Positions 46,098-55,643 are shown, counted from the stretch's first letter. The stretch: 64,000 nt of DNA from Bacteroidia bacterium (GCA_021740825.1 JAIOZA010000001.1:124001-188000); one strand, 5' to 3'. Notes: generated from the sequence alone by a model not told the origin. Made by a program: numbers and translations.

Positions 46098-48191
46098 ATG
46101 ATGTTAAAAAAAATATTCGTTTTAATTTACCTGTCACTTAGTTTACAGCAAAGCATATCGCAAGTTTTATATAGCGAACGTTTTAATACACTATCGTTAA
46201 CTACTGCCACTAATAGCGCATTACAAACCTACTTTTATTCGGACTTGTCAAATGGCATGTTCACTATAAATAATGGGAACTTAATAGCAGACACATTAAC
46301 TGCAAACTATCCCTTTAGAGCTAACGGACAAAAACAAAAAGCGTGGTTAGGTTATTTACCAGCTAATAGTACTGATACGTTTGCAGTTTCTACATCTTGG
46401 CTAAAACCTATTGGTACAGCGGCTTCATGGCTAATTACACCAACTATAAATAATATTGCAATAAATACAGTGCTAAGCTGGGAAGCAATGGCTCCTGATA
46501 TTAATAATTTAGATGGCTATACAGTTTACATAACAACAAATACAAGCACTGTTCCAGCTGTGTCAGATTTTACTACACAATTATTTATTACAGCAGCTGA
46601 AAAAAACACTTGGCAAACGCATGGTATTTCGCTATCAAATTATGTAGGACAAAATATACGAATTGCTTTTAAAAATAATTCAACCGATAAATACCAATTA
46701 TGGTTGGACGACATTAAAGTTGAAAACATAAATAATGCATTTGATGCGAGTGCAGTAACTCATGCAATTTACAAGTACTCAGTTATAAATACAAACAATA
46801 CTATTGCCGCAACTTTTAAAAATAATGGTTATACGCCAATTACTAATCTCGCTATTAATTATAAAATGGATAATGGTGTTACCGTTTCCGAAATTAAAAT
46901 TCTATCTCCTGCTTTAAATTATTTAGAAAGTAGGGTGCTTAATTTTACTGTACCTTATTTTTCAAATACACCAGTTTATACAACTTATAAAATTTGGACA
47001 AGCGCCATCAATGGTTCAACAGATCAATTAAATACAAATGATACTATTACAGGTGCTATCACTATTTCATCATTAAAGCCAGCTAAAAAAGTATTAGTAG
47101 AGGAATTTACAGGTGCATGGTGTGGTTGGTGCCCTAATGGTTACTCAAATTTAACGTCAATTGCATCAACTAACACCAATGTTATTGCCACATCATTACA
47201 TAATAATGATAATATGACAGAACCTGCGACAAATTATTTATATACAGCTCATGGAAGTACAGATAATGTTTCATTAGCAATGGTTGACAGGTATTTATTC
47301 AACTCCACTGTAAAATTTGGATTAAACGTTAATGACTGGAACACATATATAAACCAACGTCAGGCGATGGTTGTGCCTGTAAGTTTGAATGTAACGGCCG
47401 TTAGTTATAATGCAACAACCCGCCAAATAGATGCAACCGTGTCTGCTAGTTTTGTTGGAGATGTAAAAGGGCAACATCGCCTTAATTTATATATAAAAGA
47501 AAACAATGTATATGGTCCTATATCTGATAATACCGACAATCAGTGGAACCAACATAATAGTTTATTTAATATTAGTTCGTCACCATATTACCAACTAGGG
47601 ACTTATTTAAATTCAAACACCTATTTACTATCTCCAAATGAATATAAACATCAATACGTTATTAATTCCTTTTTAGATGGTTGGACTGGCGACCCATCAT
47701 TTATTCCAACAAATGGTTCAACTAATGGCCAAACTTATTCTAAAACTTATTCCTACACTCTGCCTAACACTTTGGGTAATGAATTTAGATATAACGCTGA
47801 TAATATTTATTTAATAGGTGTTATCTCAGAATATGATCCCAATTATTATAATCCTATCGCAATTTTAAATTCCTCTGAAGTAAAATTAACCGCCAATCCT
47901 GAAGTTCTAGTTGGTGTAAAAGAAAATAATAAAGCTGACATTAAATTAAATATTTTTCCGAATCCAACATCTGCTGCTTGTAATTTAAACTATACTTTAC
48001 AAAATGATGAGTTTGTAAAAATATCAGTTTATAATACTTTAGGAGAACTGGTTTATATAGAAACAAAAAACGTAAACGCTGGCAATGTAACACATGAATT
48101 AAATATTAGTGAATTACACTCTGGAAACTATAGTGTTCAGATTTCTATAAATAATAATACTATCACTAAAAAACTAACCATCATTAAATAA
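46098..48191 (+). CDS. T9SS-exported protein with anchor-J and thioredoxin-like CGWC domains
   Basis: 697 aa. The signal peptide (about 1-22) is followed by a choice-of-anchor-J/cleaved-adhesin beta domain (about 23-215: YFYSDLSNGMFTI ... WLDDIKVENI). An Ig-like linker and then an Omp28-like region beginning VEEFTGAWCGWCPNGYSNL come next, with the CxxC pair near residues 341-344. The C-terminal sorting domain starts LNIFPNPTSAACNL. The CxxC suggests a thioredoxin-fold segment exposed outside the cell, but redox activity is inferred. ATG at 46098 or 46101 are equivalent. hldD starts 4 nt after its stop. Confidence 0.85.
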   Translation: MMLKKIFVLIYLSLSLQQSISQVLYSERFNTLSLTTATNSALQTYFYSDLSNGMFTINNGNLIADTLTANYPFRANGQKQKAWLGYLPANSTDTFAVSTSWLKPIGTAASWLITPTINNIAINTVLSWEAMAPDINNLDGYTVYITTNTSTVPAVSDFTTQLFITAAEKNTWQTHGISLSNYVGQNIRIAFKNNSTDKYQLWLDDIKVENINNAFDASAVTHAIYKYSVINTNNTIAATFKNNGYTPITNLAINYKMDNGVTVSEIKILSPALNYLESRVLNFTVPYFSNTPVYTTYKIWTSAINGSTDQLNTNDTITGAITISSLKPAKKVLVEEFTGAWCGWCPNGYSNLTSIASTNTNVIATSLHNNDNMTEPATNYLYTAHGSTDNVSLAMVDRYLFNSTVKFGLNVNDWNTYINQRQAMVVPVSLNVTAVSYNATTRQIDATVSASFVGDVKGQHRLNLYIKENNVYGPISDNTDNQWNQHNSLFNISSSPYYQLGTYLNSNTYLLSPNEYKHQYVINSFLDGWTGDPSFIPTNGSTNGQTYSKTYSYTLPNTLGNEFRYNADNIYLIGVISEYDPNYYNPIAILNSSEVKLTANPEVLVGVKENNKADIKLNIFPNPTSAACNLNYTLQNDEFVKISVYNTLGELVYIETKNVNAGNVTHELNISELHSGNYSVQISINNNTITKKLTIIK

Positions 48192-48195
48192 TACA

Positions 48196-49161
48196 ATGAT
48201 TGTAATTACAGGTGCAGCGGGCTTTATAGGAAGTTGTTTAATAACTAAATTAAATAACGAAGGGCACGTCAATTTAATTTTAGTTGATGATTTTTCCCAA
48301 TCTAATAAAATTGAAAATTATCATACAAAGAATTTTGCACAAAAAATTGAGAGAAACAAATTCCTACAATGGTTTGCTGAACATGCTAATGAAGTGACTT
48401 TTGTATACCACATTGGCGCACGAACTGATACAACCGAATTTAACATAGAATTGTTTGATGAGTTAAATTTAAATTACACAAAATCAATTTGGGCAACCTG
48501 TACCAAACATTTTATTCCTTTAGTATATGCTTCATCAGCCGCTACTTATGGTTTAGGTGAATATGGTTATGATGATGATGAAACAAAAATTAATTTATTG
48601 AAACCACTAAATCCATATGGAGATAGTAAAAATGATTTTGATAAGTGGGCAATAACACAAAATAGCAGTCCTCCAAAATGGGCTGGTTTCAAATTTTTTA
48701 ATGTGTATGGACCAAATGAATTTCATAAAGGAAGAATGGCTTCTGTTATTTTTCATTCCTTCAATCAAATCAACGAAAAAGGTGAAGTGAAATTATTTCG
48801 CTCACACAATCCAAACTACACCGATGGTGGTCAGTTACGAGATTTTGTTTATGTAAAAGATTTAATTGAAGTGTTGTATTTTACATTTACAACTCAAATA
48901 AAAAGTGGAATTTATAATTTAGGAAGTGGTAAAGCTCGTACTTTTTTAGATTTAGCTAAAGCTACTTTTAAAGCCTTAGGAAAAACTCCATTTATTGAGT
49001 TTATTGATACTCCTGAAGATATTAGAGACAAATATCAATACTTTACAGAAGCAAATATGAGCAAGTTAATTGATCAAGGTTATAACAAACCTTTTACTAG
49101 CTTAGAAGAAGGGGTTAATGATTACGTTACGCAGTACTTAATTAGAAGATGTTATTTCTAA
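48196..49161 (+). CDS. hldD: ADP-L-glycero-D-manno-heptose-6-epimerase
   Basis: 321 aa short-chain dehydrogenase-type epimerase. It makes the heptose used in the lipopolysaccharide core. The NADP-binding fold has ITGAAGFIGSCL (about 4-15) and LVDDF. Further markers are HIGARTDTTE, YASSAATYG, the catalytic Tyr-x3-Lys in PYGDSKNDFD, GFKFFNVYGPNEFHKGRMASV and RDFVYVKDLIEV, all specific to HldD/RfaD. It starts 4 nt after the T9SS protein gene, which suggests co-transcription despite unrelated roles. No other heptose genes are nearby. Confidence 0.93.
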   Translation: MIVITGAAGFIGSCLITKLNNEGHVNLILVDDFSQSNKIENYHTKNFAQKIERNKFLQWFAEHANEVTFVYHIGARTDTTEFNIELFDELNLNYTKSIWATCTKHFIPLVYASSAATYGLGEYGYDDDETKINLLKPLNPYGDSKNDFDKWAITQNSSPPKWAGFKFFNVYGPNEFHKGRMASVIFHSFNQINEKGEVKLFRSHNPNYTDGGQLRDFVYVKDLIEVLYFTFTTQIKSGIYNLGSGKARTFLDLAKATFKALGKTPFIEFIDTPEDIRDKYQYFTEANMSKLIDQGYNKPFTSLEEGVNDYVTQYLIRRCYF

Positions 49162-49207
49162 TTTAATCTTTTTAAAGTACGCTAATAGATCAACTTCAAT
49201 CCACGAA

Positions 49208-49861
49208 TTATGGTGCTAATCGTTCAATTTGCCAATGATTGTTTTTAAAAGTAAAAGTAATTCTATCGTGTAATCTATTTTTGCGTCCTTGCCAAAATTC
49301 GTAGTAGTTAGCTTTTATTATATAGCCACCCCAAAAAGCAGGTCGAGGAATTTCACTATTTTGATATTTTTCTTTATTGTCAAGCACAAATTTATTTAAC
49401 TCCTCACGTCCTTTTAAAACACAACTTTGCGGTGAACTCCATGCGCCAATTTTCGAATCTAATGGTCGTGCATTAAAATACGCATCACTTTTATCTGCAG
49501 ATGCGAAACCTGAAATTATACCTTCAATACGAATTTGTCTTTCTAATTCAGGCCAAAAAAAAGTTAAACATACATTTGGATTTTTTACAATGTCATTAGC
49601 CTTTCTTGAATTATAATTAGTGTAAAAATAAAATTCATTATCAAAAAATTCTCTCAAATATATAATTCGGGCTGAAGGCTTATTATTCTCATCTACCGTT
49701 GCCAAATTACAAGCTGGTACTTCGTTTACCTTAGCATCAATAGCTTCTTTCATCCATTGTTCAAATTGCAAATCAGGTGCTTTACATAAATTTACCTCTA
49801 ATAATTCGCCTTTGTTAAAATCTTCTCTTAGCATAGAAATATGCTGATTAACCTTGCTCAT
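49208..49861 (-). CDS. pdxH: Pyridoxamine 5'-phosphate oxidase
   Basis: 217 aa FMN enzyme that oxidises pyridoxine or pyridoxamine 5'-phosphate to PLP. Visible markers are MLREDFNKGELLE, ATVDENNKPSARIIYLREF, FYTNYNSRKANDIVKNPNVCLTFFW, SKIGAWSSPQS, RPAFWGGYII and the C-terminal EFWQGRKNRLHDRI with RLAP end. Full length. It is convergent with hldD (46 nt apart) and divergent from the YqgE gene with a 35-nt spacer. Confidence 0.96.
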   Translation of the reverse strand: MSKVNQHISMLREDFNKGELLEVNLCKAPDLQFEQWMKEAIDAKVNEVPACNLATVDENNKPSARIIYLREFFDNEFYFYTNYNSRKANDIVKNPNVCLTFFWPELERQIRIEGIISGFASADKSDAYFNARPLDSKIGAWSSPQSCVLKGREELNKFVLDNKEKYQNSEIPRPAFWGGYIIKANYYEFWQGRKNRLHDRITFTFKNNHWQIERLAP

Positions 49862-49896
49862 TTTTTGTAATTTTACACAAATATAGATAGTTATTT

Positions 49897-50442
49897 TTGA
49901 TTACTGCAGGAGATATATTAATTGCTAAACCATTTTTACAAGACGGGATTTTTAAACGATCGCTAATTTATTTATGTGAGCATAATAATGAAGGAAGCTT
50001 AGGTTTCATTATTAATAAATCACATGGAATGCTTTTAGGTGATATTTTTCCCAACTTAAAAAATAGTAATTTCCCAATTTTTGACGGTGGTCCGGTTTCT
50101 CCAAACCAATTATTTTACACACACACTTTGGGTTCAATATTAAGTGGAAGTCAACATATTGTTGATAATGTATTTTGGGGAGGTAATTTTCTTGAACTAT
50201 CAAAATTAATAGAAGCCAAAAAAGTTAGCACTGAACAGATTCGCTTTTATATTGGCTATAGTGGCTGGAGCCCAAGCCAGCTATCTAACGAAATAAAAAA
50301 CGACATGTGGTACACGAAAAAAAGCACATATAATAATCTAATTCAAACCCCTAATGACGAACTATGGGGAAAAGAATTATTAAAAATAAATAAAAGCTAC
50401 AAAGTATTTACTGATTATTCCTTTGATCCTTCTTTAAATTAG
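49897..50442 (+). CDS. YqgE/AlgH family protein
   Basis: 181 aa. The start is non-ATG: TTG at 49897 (or ATT at 49900) gives ITAGDILIAKPFLQDGIFKR, the conserved opening of the family, and no ATG is available. Other family marks are GSLGFIINKSHG, FDGGPVSPNQLFYTHT, GSQHIVDNVFWGG and RFYIGYSGWSPSQLSNEI. The function of YqgE/AlgH is still unclear, although it was first named for alginate regulation in Pseudomonas. It is divergent from pdxH, and the mla-type operon follows on the same strand after a 158-nt regulatory gap. Confidence 0.9.
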   Translation: MITAGDILIAKPFLQDGIFKRSLIYLCEHNNEGSLGFIINKSHGMLLGDIFPNLKNSNFPIFDGGPVSPNQLFYTHTLGSILSGSQHIVDNVFWGGNFLELSKLIEAKKVSTEQIRFYIGYSGWSPSQLSNEIKNDMWYTKKSTYNNLIQTPNDELWGKELLKINKSYKVFTDYSFDPSLN

Positions 50443-50463
50443 TGCTAATGATAATCAAAAAGT

Positions 50464-50510
50464 AATATGATTAAAATCATATTATTAATTTCTTATGGCG
50501 CATATTTTTG
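50464..50510 (+). promoter_or_regulatory. Crp/Fnr-like site and -7 box upstream of mlaE-type operon
   Basis: AATATGAT-TAAA-ATCATATT (50464-50483) is a perfect 8-bp inverted repeat with a 4-nt spacer. TATTTTTG (50503-50510) is a perfect match to the Bacteroidota -7 box TAnnTTTG. The repeat centre is 29.5 bp before the box, which puts an activator at about -41.5. The start codon is at 50601. Confidence 0.75.
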
Positions 50511-50600
50511 CGTAATAGTGTTTTAACGTTTCCACGATACAATCAATAGTGTGTCAAATTTTTGATTCACAATACAAATTTATTAAAACCAAATTTTTAA

Positions 50601-51368
50601 ATGCAATCAAATGCTCTATATGCTTTTTTTGATGAGATTGGCGACATTACCCGATTTACAGGTAAATTTTTTATTGAATTATTTAAATCGCGATTTGAAT
50701 TAAAAGAATTTTTAAGGCAGTGCTTTTACATAGGAAACAAATCATTTGGATTAGTTGCTATCACTGCATTTATTATGGGTTTAGTAATCACCATTCAATC
50801 ACGCCCAACATTGGTTGAATTTGGTGCTGAAGCGTGGTTACCAAAAATGGTATCTGTATCATTAATAAGAGAAATAGCACCAGTAATTACTGCACTAATT
50901 TGTGCGGGGAAAATTGGATCGGGAATTGGCGCTGAACTTGGATCAATGAAAGTAACAGAGCAAATTGATGCAATGGATGTTTCGGGCACAAACCCATATA
51001 AATATTTAGTTGTAACTAGAGTAATGGCAACAACATTAATGATTCCTGTTTTGGTAACATTAGCGGATGCTATTTCCTTGTATGGTGCATATTTGGGTGC
51101 TAATATTCGCGGTATAGTAAGTTGGGACTTATTTTGGAGCCAGGTATTTGACACCATTGTTTACAGCGATTTATTTCCATCCATATTAAAGACCTATTTC
51201 TTTGGTTTCATTATTGGCATCATTGGTTGTTACAAAGGCTTCAATTCTAAAAAGGGAACAGAAGGAGTTGGACAATCTGCAAATTCAGCAGTAGTAATTT
51301 CATCCTTATTAGTTTTTGTCATCGATTTATTGGCAGTACAAATTACTGATGTTTTAAACCTAAATTAA
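50601..51368 (+). CDS. mlaE: MlaE-type lipid ABC transporter permease
   Basis: 255 aa MlaE/YrbE permease with about five or six membrane helices. Conserved segments are FIMGLVITIQSRPTLVEFGA, REIAPVITALICAGKIGSGIGAELGSMKVTEQIDAM and GFNSKKGTEGVGQSANSAVV, the last being the ATPase-contact and C-terminal motif. With the next two genes it forms an MCE-type system that moves phospholipids between the membranes for outer-membrane asymmetry. No MlaB, MlaC or MlaA gene is adjacent, as is usual in Bacteroidota. It overlaps the ATPase gene by one base. Expression is probably under the Crp/Fnr-like site at 50464. Confidence 0.93.
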   Translation: MQSNALYAFFDEIGDITRFTGKFFIELFKSRFELKEFLRQCFYIGNKSFGLVAITAFIMGLVITIQSRPTLVEFGAEAWLPKMVSVSLIREIAPVITALICAGKIGSGIGAELGSMKVTEQIDAMDVSGTNPYKYLVVTRVMATTLMIPVLVTLADAISLYGAYLGANIRGIVSWDLFWSQVFDTIVYSDLFPSILKTYFFGFIIGIIGCYKGFNSKKGTEGVGQSANSAVVISSLLVFVIDLLAVQITDVLNLN

Positions 51369-52144
51369 TGACTACAAGTATAACAACAAACTCAATAGCG
51401 CTAAATAAAAATAGTGCTAAACCAGTAATAGAAATTAAAAATTTGTATAAGTCATTTTCTAGTAATGCAGTACTCATTGATTTCAACTTCAGCTTATATC
51501 CTGGAGAAAATGTCGTTGTTTTAGGAAAGTCTGGGTCCGGAAAATCTGTTTTAATAAAGTGTATTATTGGTTTAATGAAACCAGATAAAGGTTCCATTAG
51601 TGTATTAGATAATGAGGTCCCACAATTAACCTCATCACAATTAGACAAGCTACGTGTTAAAGTTGGCTTCCTATTTCAAAGCAATGCTCTATATGATTCA
51701 ATGACTGTTCGCGAAAATTTAGAGTTTCCATTAAGAAGGCATTGGTTTAAAACAAGTCAAAGCGAAGAAGATACGCTAATAATAGAGGCCTTATCTAATG
51801 TAGGATTAACAAATACAGTTGATATGATGCCTGCTGAGCTATCAGGTGGAATGAGAAAAAGAATTGCATTAGCCAGAACTTTAATTCTTAAACCAGAAAT
51901 AATTTTATACGATGAGCCAACTACAGGGCTAGATCCAATAACAGGAAAAGAAATAAGTAATCTAATGAATGATATTAAAAAAAAATACAAAACTTCTTCC
52001 ATAATAATTTCTCACGACATTAATTGTGTGAAGATAGTTGCAGATCGCATAGTTATGCTAATTGATGGGAAATGCTACGCAGAAGGTACTTTGGATGAAT
52101 TAAAAAATTCAATAGATTCAAAAGTGAAACAATTTTTTGAGTAA
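51368..52144 (+). CDS. mlaF: MlaF-type lipid ABC transporter ATPase
   Basis: 258 aa ATP-binding subunit. Walker A is GKSGSGKSVL, the Q-loop is in GFLFQSNALYDSMTV, the signature is LSGGMRKRIALARTL, and Walker B is IILYDEPTTGLDPIT, with the switch His in SHD. The line FQSNALYDSMTVRENL is diagnostic for MlaF. The first 20 residues are a nonspecific extension, so a later start is possible. It overlaps mlaE (TAATG), and the MCE gene begins 8 nt later. Confidence 0.94.
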   Translation: MTTSITTNSIALNKNSAKPVIEIKNLYKSFSSNAVLIDFNFSLYPGENVVVLGKSGSGKSVLIKCIIGLMKPDKGSISVLDNEVPQLTSSQLDKLRVKVGFLFQSNALYDSMTVRENLEFPLRRHWFKTSQSEEDTLIIEALSNVGLTNTVDMMPAELSGGMRKRIALARTLILKPEIILYDEPTTGLDPITGKEISNLMNDIKKKYKTSSIIISHDINCVKIVADRIVMLIDGKCYAEGTLDELKNSIDSKVKQFFE

Positions 52145-52152
52145 TTACAATT

Positions 52153-53115
52153 ATGGAAATTTCTAAAAATATTAAAGTTGGTGTATTTGTTTTAGCTGGA
52201 ACAGGATTATTAATCATTGCATTATACTTAATTGGTGACAGACAAAACTTTTTTGGAGCAACGTTTGAACTACAAGCCAAATTTAAAAACATAAACGGCT
52301 TAATGCCAGGGAACAATGTAAGATACACAGGTATAGATGTTGGTACAGTAAAAAAAGTAGAAATCATAGATGATTCAACAGTTCAAGTTATTATGGTAAT
52401 TGAAGAAAAAGTGCAAGTATTTATTAAAAAAAATGCAACAGCCAATGTTGGCACTGATGGTTTAATGGGCAATAAATTAATAAACATTACATCCTCCGAC
52501 GAACTAGCACAAAGCGTTGAAGACGGCGATATAATTCTATCTACCAATCCAATTGGAACAGATGCCATGATGAGAACTTTAGATAAATCAAACAACAACA
52601 TTAAAGACATCACGGAAGATATCAAGAAAATCGCTAGTAAATTAAATAAACCAAATACATTGTGGAGCATTTTAATGGATACCACAGTTGCAGATAATTT
52701 AAAAGAAGCAGTGTTACACATAAATGTTACAGGTAAAAAAACAGCTTTAATTGCAGGTGATTTAAATAAAATTATTAATGATGTCAAGTTAGGAAAAGGA
52801 ACTGCTGGAAAATTATTTACAGACACACTATTCTCATACAAATTGAATCAAAGCATGGTTAACATTAAATCGATAAGTGATTCAATAATGATCATCTCAA
52901 GTGAATTCAAATCAGTAAGCAAAAAAATAAACCAAGGAGATGGTGCTATTGCTGCCCTACTCAATGATACATCCATCACGAATAACCTTCATAAAAGCTT
53001 ACTAAATTTAAAAAACGGTGCAGGTGGATTTAGCGAAAATATGGAGGCATTGAAACAAACTTGGCCGTTTAAAAAATACTTTACAAAACAAAAAAAATCA
53101 GCAAAAAAAATTTAA
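52153..53115 (+). CDS. mlaD: MlaD-type MCE substrate-binding protein
   Basis: 320 aa. One N-terminal membrane helix (about 8-28) is followed by an MCE domain (about 36-115: FKNINGLMPGNNVRYTGIDVGTVKKVEI, NVGTDGLMGNKLINI) and then a long helical C-terminal region (about 125-310), which in this family forms a periplasmic barrel or needle with its hexamer partners. The C-terminus is Lys-rich. It is the third gene of the mla-type operon and ends it: 98 nt separate it from the phosphorylase gene. Confidence 0.93.
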   Translation: MEISKNIKVGVFVLAGTGLLIIALYLIGDRQNFFGATFELQAKFKNINGLMPGNNVRYTGIDVGTVKKVEIIDDSTVQVIMVIEEKVQVFIKKNATANVGTDGLMGNKLINITSSDELAQSVEDGDIILSTNPIGTDAMMRTLDKSNNNIKDITEDIKKIASKLNKPNTLWSILMDTTVADNLKEAVLHINVTGKKTALIAGDLNKIINDVKLGKGTAGKLFTDTLFSYKLNQSMVNIKSISDSIMIISSEFKSVSKKINQGDGAIAALLNDTSITNNLHKSLLNLKNGAGGFSENMEALKQTWPFKKYFTKQKKSAKKI

Positions 53116-53213
53116 TGCAGCTGAAGACTTTTACATATTTCCAACATTAAAACTATTTATAGTTCACTTTCAAATAGTTCCAGCAAGAAATTAAAAGTAT
53201 TACTAATTATGTT

Positions 53214-54719
53214 ATGATTACATCCTCAGCTCAAAAATTAATTATCAAAGACTTGGGAATTGATACATACAAGGAGCATATTTTATTTTTAAGATCGGAT
53301 TGTACAATATGCAAGGCAGAAGGTTTTAATGCATTAACAAGGCTAGAAATAAAAAGCCACAACAAACATATTATTGCAACATTAAATATTATACATTCAG
53401 ATTTATTAAACGATTGTGAAGCTAGTTTATCTATAGAAGCTATGAAATCGTTGAATATAAAAAACGGAGATGCAGTTACAATTTCACATCTGCAACCAAT
53501 TGAATCATTAGGATTGGTTCGTGCTAAAATCTATAAAAAGCAACTAGATGATAACGCCTTTAAGAAAATTATATATGACGTTGCAGAAGGTCACTATTCA
53601 AATATGGAATTGGCGGCTTTTGTATCAGCTTGCGCAGGTGATAATTTGACATTGAAAGAAATTATTTCACTTACAAAAGCAATGATTAATGCAGGAAATA
53701 AAATTCAGTGGAATAGTGAAATGATTTTTGATAAACATTGCGTCGGTGGTTTACCAGGAAACCGAACTACACCAATAGTGGTAAGTATTGTTGCCGCAGC
53801 TGGCTTGCTAATACCAAAAACATCATCTAGAGCTATAACCTCACCTGCAGGAACTGCGGACACAATGGAAACTATAACTAATGTAGCCTTGTCAACCGAA
53901 CAAATTAAAAATGTAATAAATAAAGAAAATGGATGCTTTGCTTGGGGTGGCGCTGTAAACCTAAGTCCAGCAGATGATATCCTCATAGCTATTGAAAGGT
54001 CATTAGATATAGATAGTGAAGGGCAAATGGTGGCATCAGTACTATCAAAAAAAGTAGCAGCTGGATCCACACATGTGGTTATTGATATTCCATTCGGCAC
54101 TACTGCAAAGGTTCGCTCAAAAAATGAAGCCTTAAGACTACAATATTATTTTAAAGCAGTAAGTGAAGCTCTAAATATCCATACAGAAATTATTATTACT
54201 GATGGAACACAACCAGTGGGCAGAGGAATTGGGCCAGCATTGGAGGCAATAGATGTATTACAAGTTCTCAAAAACGACATAGATTCACCTAAAGATTTAA
54301 AAGAAAGGTCAATCATTATTGCAGCAGAGCTAATTAAAATGTCAGGAAAATTTAGTTCAGGCACTGAATTGTGCGTTGCAAGAAATTTACTTGAAAATGG
54401 AACGGCATACGAAAAATTTAAAGCCATATGCTTGGCTCAAGGTGGATTTAAAGAACCTGTGTTAGCAGAATATCATCATGACGTACTTTCAGAAAATGAT
54501 GGCAAGGTTACTGCAATAGATAACAGAAAATTAGCTCGAATTGCAAAATTAGCAGGTGCACCAAAAGTGTCATCCGCAGGCATTTTATTTTACAGTCCCA
54601 TAGGTAAAGAAATAAAAAATGGAGATTGCCTATTTAAAATATATGCAGAATCACCTGGAGAGTTAAATTACGCCATCGACTATTTAAATAGTATCCAAGA
54701 CCTAATTATGATAGAATAA
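53214..54719 (+). CDS. Thymidine/AMP phosphorylase family protein
   Basis: 501 aa in the long form of the family, with an extra N-terminal domain of about 85 residues (as in archaeal AMP phosphorylase) before the nucleoside-phosphorylase core. Core motifs are FDKHCVGGLPGNRTTP, TSSRAITSPAGTADTME, FAWGGAVNLSPADD and ITDGTQPVGRGIGPALEAIDVL. Archaeal members split AMP with phosphate into adenine and ribose 1,5-bisphosphate, while bacterial ones are annotated as putative thymidine phosphorylase. The stop overlaps the start of a PRPP synthetase gene by one base, so the pair works on the same phosphoribose pool, which favours nucleotide over deoxynucleoside substrates (inference). Confidence 0.88.
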   Translation: MITSSAQKLIIKDLGIDTYKEHILFLRSDCTICKAEGFNALTRLEIKSHNKHIIATLNIIHSDLLNDCEASLSIEAMKSLNIKNGDAVTISHLQPIESLGLVRAKIYKKQLDDNAFKKIIYDVAEGHYSNMELAAFVSACAGDNLTLKEIISLTKAMINAGNKIQWNSEMIFDKHCVGGLPGNRTTPIVVSIVAAAGLLIPKTSSRAITSPAGTADTMETITNVALSTEQIKNVINKENGCFAWGGAVNLSPADDILIAIERSLDIDSEGQMVASVLSKKVAAGSTHVVIDIPFGTTAKVRSKNEALRLQYYFKAVSEALNIHTEIIITDGTQPVGRGIGPALEAIDVLQVLKNDIDSPKDLKERSIIIAAELIKMSGKFSSGTELCVARNLLENGTAYEKFKAICLAQGGFKEPVLAEYHHDVLSENDGKVTAIDNRKLARIAKLAGAPKVSSAGILFYSPIGKEIKNGDCLFKIYAESPGELNYAIDYLNSIQDLIMIE

Positions 54720-55615
54720 TGCCAAAAATAATTTTTTCACTATTTGAAAATGAACATCTTTCGGAGCGCATACGCAAAGGAATTAACGCTGAAAGTGGCA
54801 GTTATATTAAGCGACAATTTCCAGACAAAGAAACCTACATAAGAATTTTAAGTGTTGTAGAAAAAAAAGACGTTATACTTATTTGCTCTCTTGATAAACC
54901 AGATCATAAATTTTTACCACTGCTTTATTTTTGCAAATTATTAAAGGACCTACATGCAAAATCCATTTGTTTAGTATCACCATACCTTTCCTACATGAGA
55001 CAGGATACGCAATTTAAAAATGGAGAAGCTATAACCTCTAAATATTTTGCAAATATCATATCATCCTTAGTTGATAAATTAATTACAATTGATCCGCATT
55101 TACATCGCATCAAATCACTAAATGAAATTTATAACATTCCTTGTATAACACTAGATGCTTCAAAATTAATTTCCAAATGGATTAAAAATAATATAGCAAA
55201 CCCATTACTAATTGGTCCTGATAGCGAAAGTGAACAATGGGTATCCAAAATAGCAAAAGGTGCAAGTGCGCCGTTTATTATACTAAACAAAATCAGACTT
55301 AACGATAATTTAGTTGAAATAGTTGTTCCAAAACTTAATAAATACAAGGACTATACACCTGTTTTAGTAGATGATATCATTTCGACAGGTCACACAATGC
55401 TTGAAACTATAATGCACTTAAAAATGGCTAGCATGCCACCACCAATCTGCATAGCCGTTCATGCTGTATTTGCTAAAAATTCATATCGTAATCTAAAAAA
55501 ATCACAGATTAAAAATATAATTACAACAAATACTATTAATCATAAAAGTAATCAAATTGATATTTCTGAAATGATTATACGTGAATTATTAATAAAAAGC
55601 GGCTCAGACAAATAA
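54719..55615 (+). CDS. Divergent ribose-phosphate pyrophosphokinase (PRPP synthetase)
   Basis: 298 aa, somewhat shorter than the usual 310-320 aa housekeeping Prs. The two-domain phosphoribosyltransferase fold is visible: KRQFPDKETYIRI, YLSYMRQDTQF, TIDPHLHRIKSL and the PRPP-binding loop VLVDDIISTGHTM. It probably makes PRPP from ribose 5-phosphate and ATP. Translationally coupled to the phosphorylase gene (TAATG). The low similarity to typical Prs and the coupling suggest a specialised second copy, with the main prs elsewhere in the genome (inference). Confidence 0.85.
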   Translation: MPKIIFSLFENEHLSERIRKGINAESGSYIKRQFPDKETYIRILSVVEKKDVILICSLDKPDHKFLPLLYFCKLLKDLHAKSICLVSPYLSYMRQDTQFKNGEAITSKYFANIISSLVDKLITIDPHLHRIKSLNEIYNIPCITLDASKLISKWIKNNIANPLLIGPDSESEQWVSKIAKGASAPFIILNKIRLNDNLVEIVVPKLNKYKDYTPVLVDDIISTGHTMLETIMHLKMASMPPPICIAVHAVFAKNSYRNLKKSQIKNIITTNTINHKSNQIDISEMIIRELLIKSGSDK

Positions 55616-55643
55616 TAACTTACAATAAAAATCAACCATTTTA

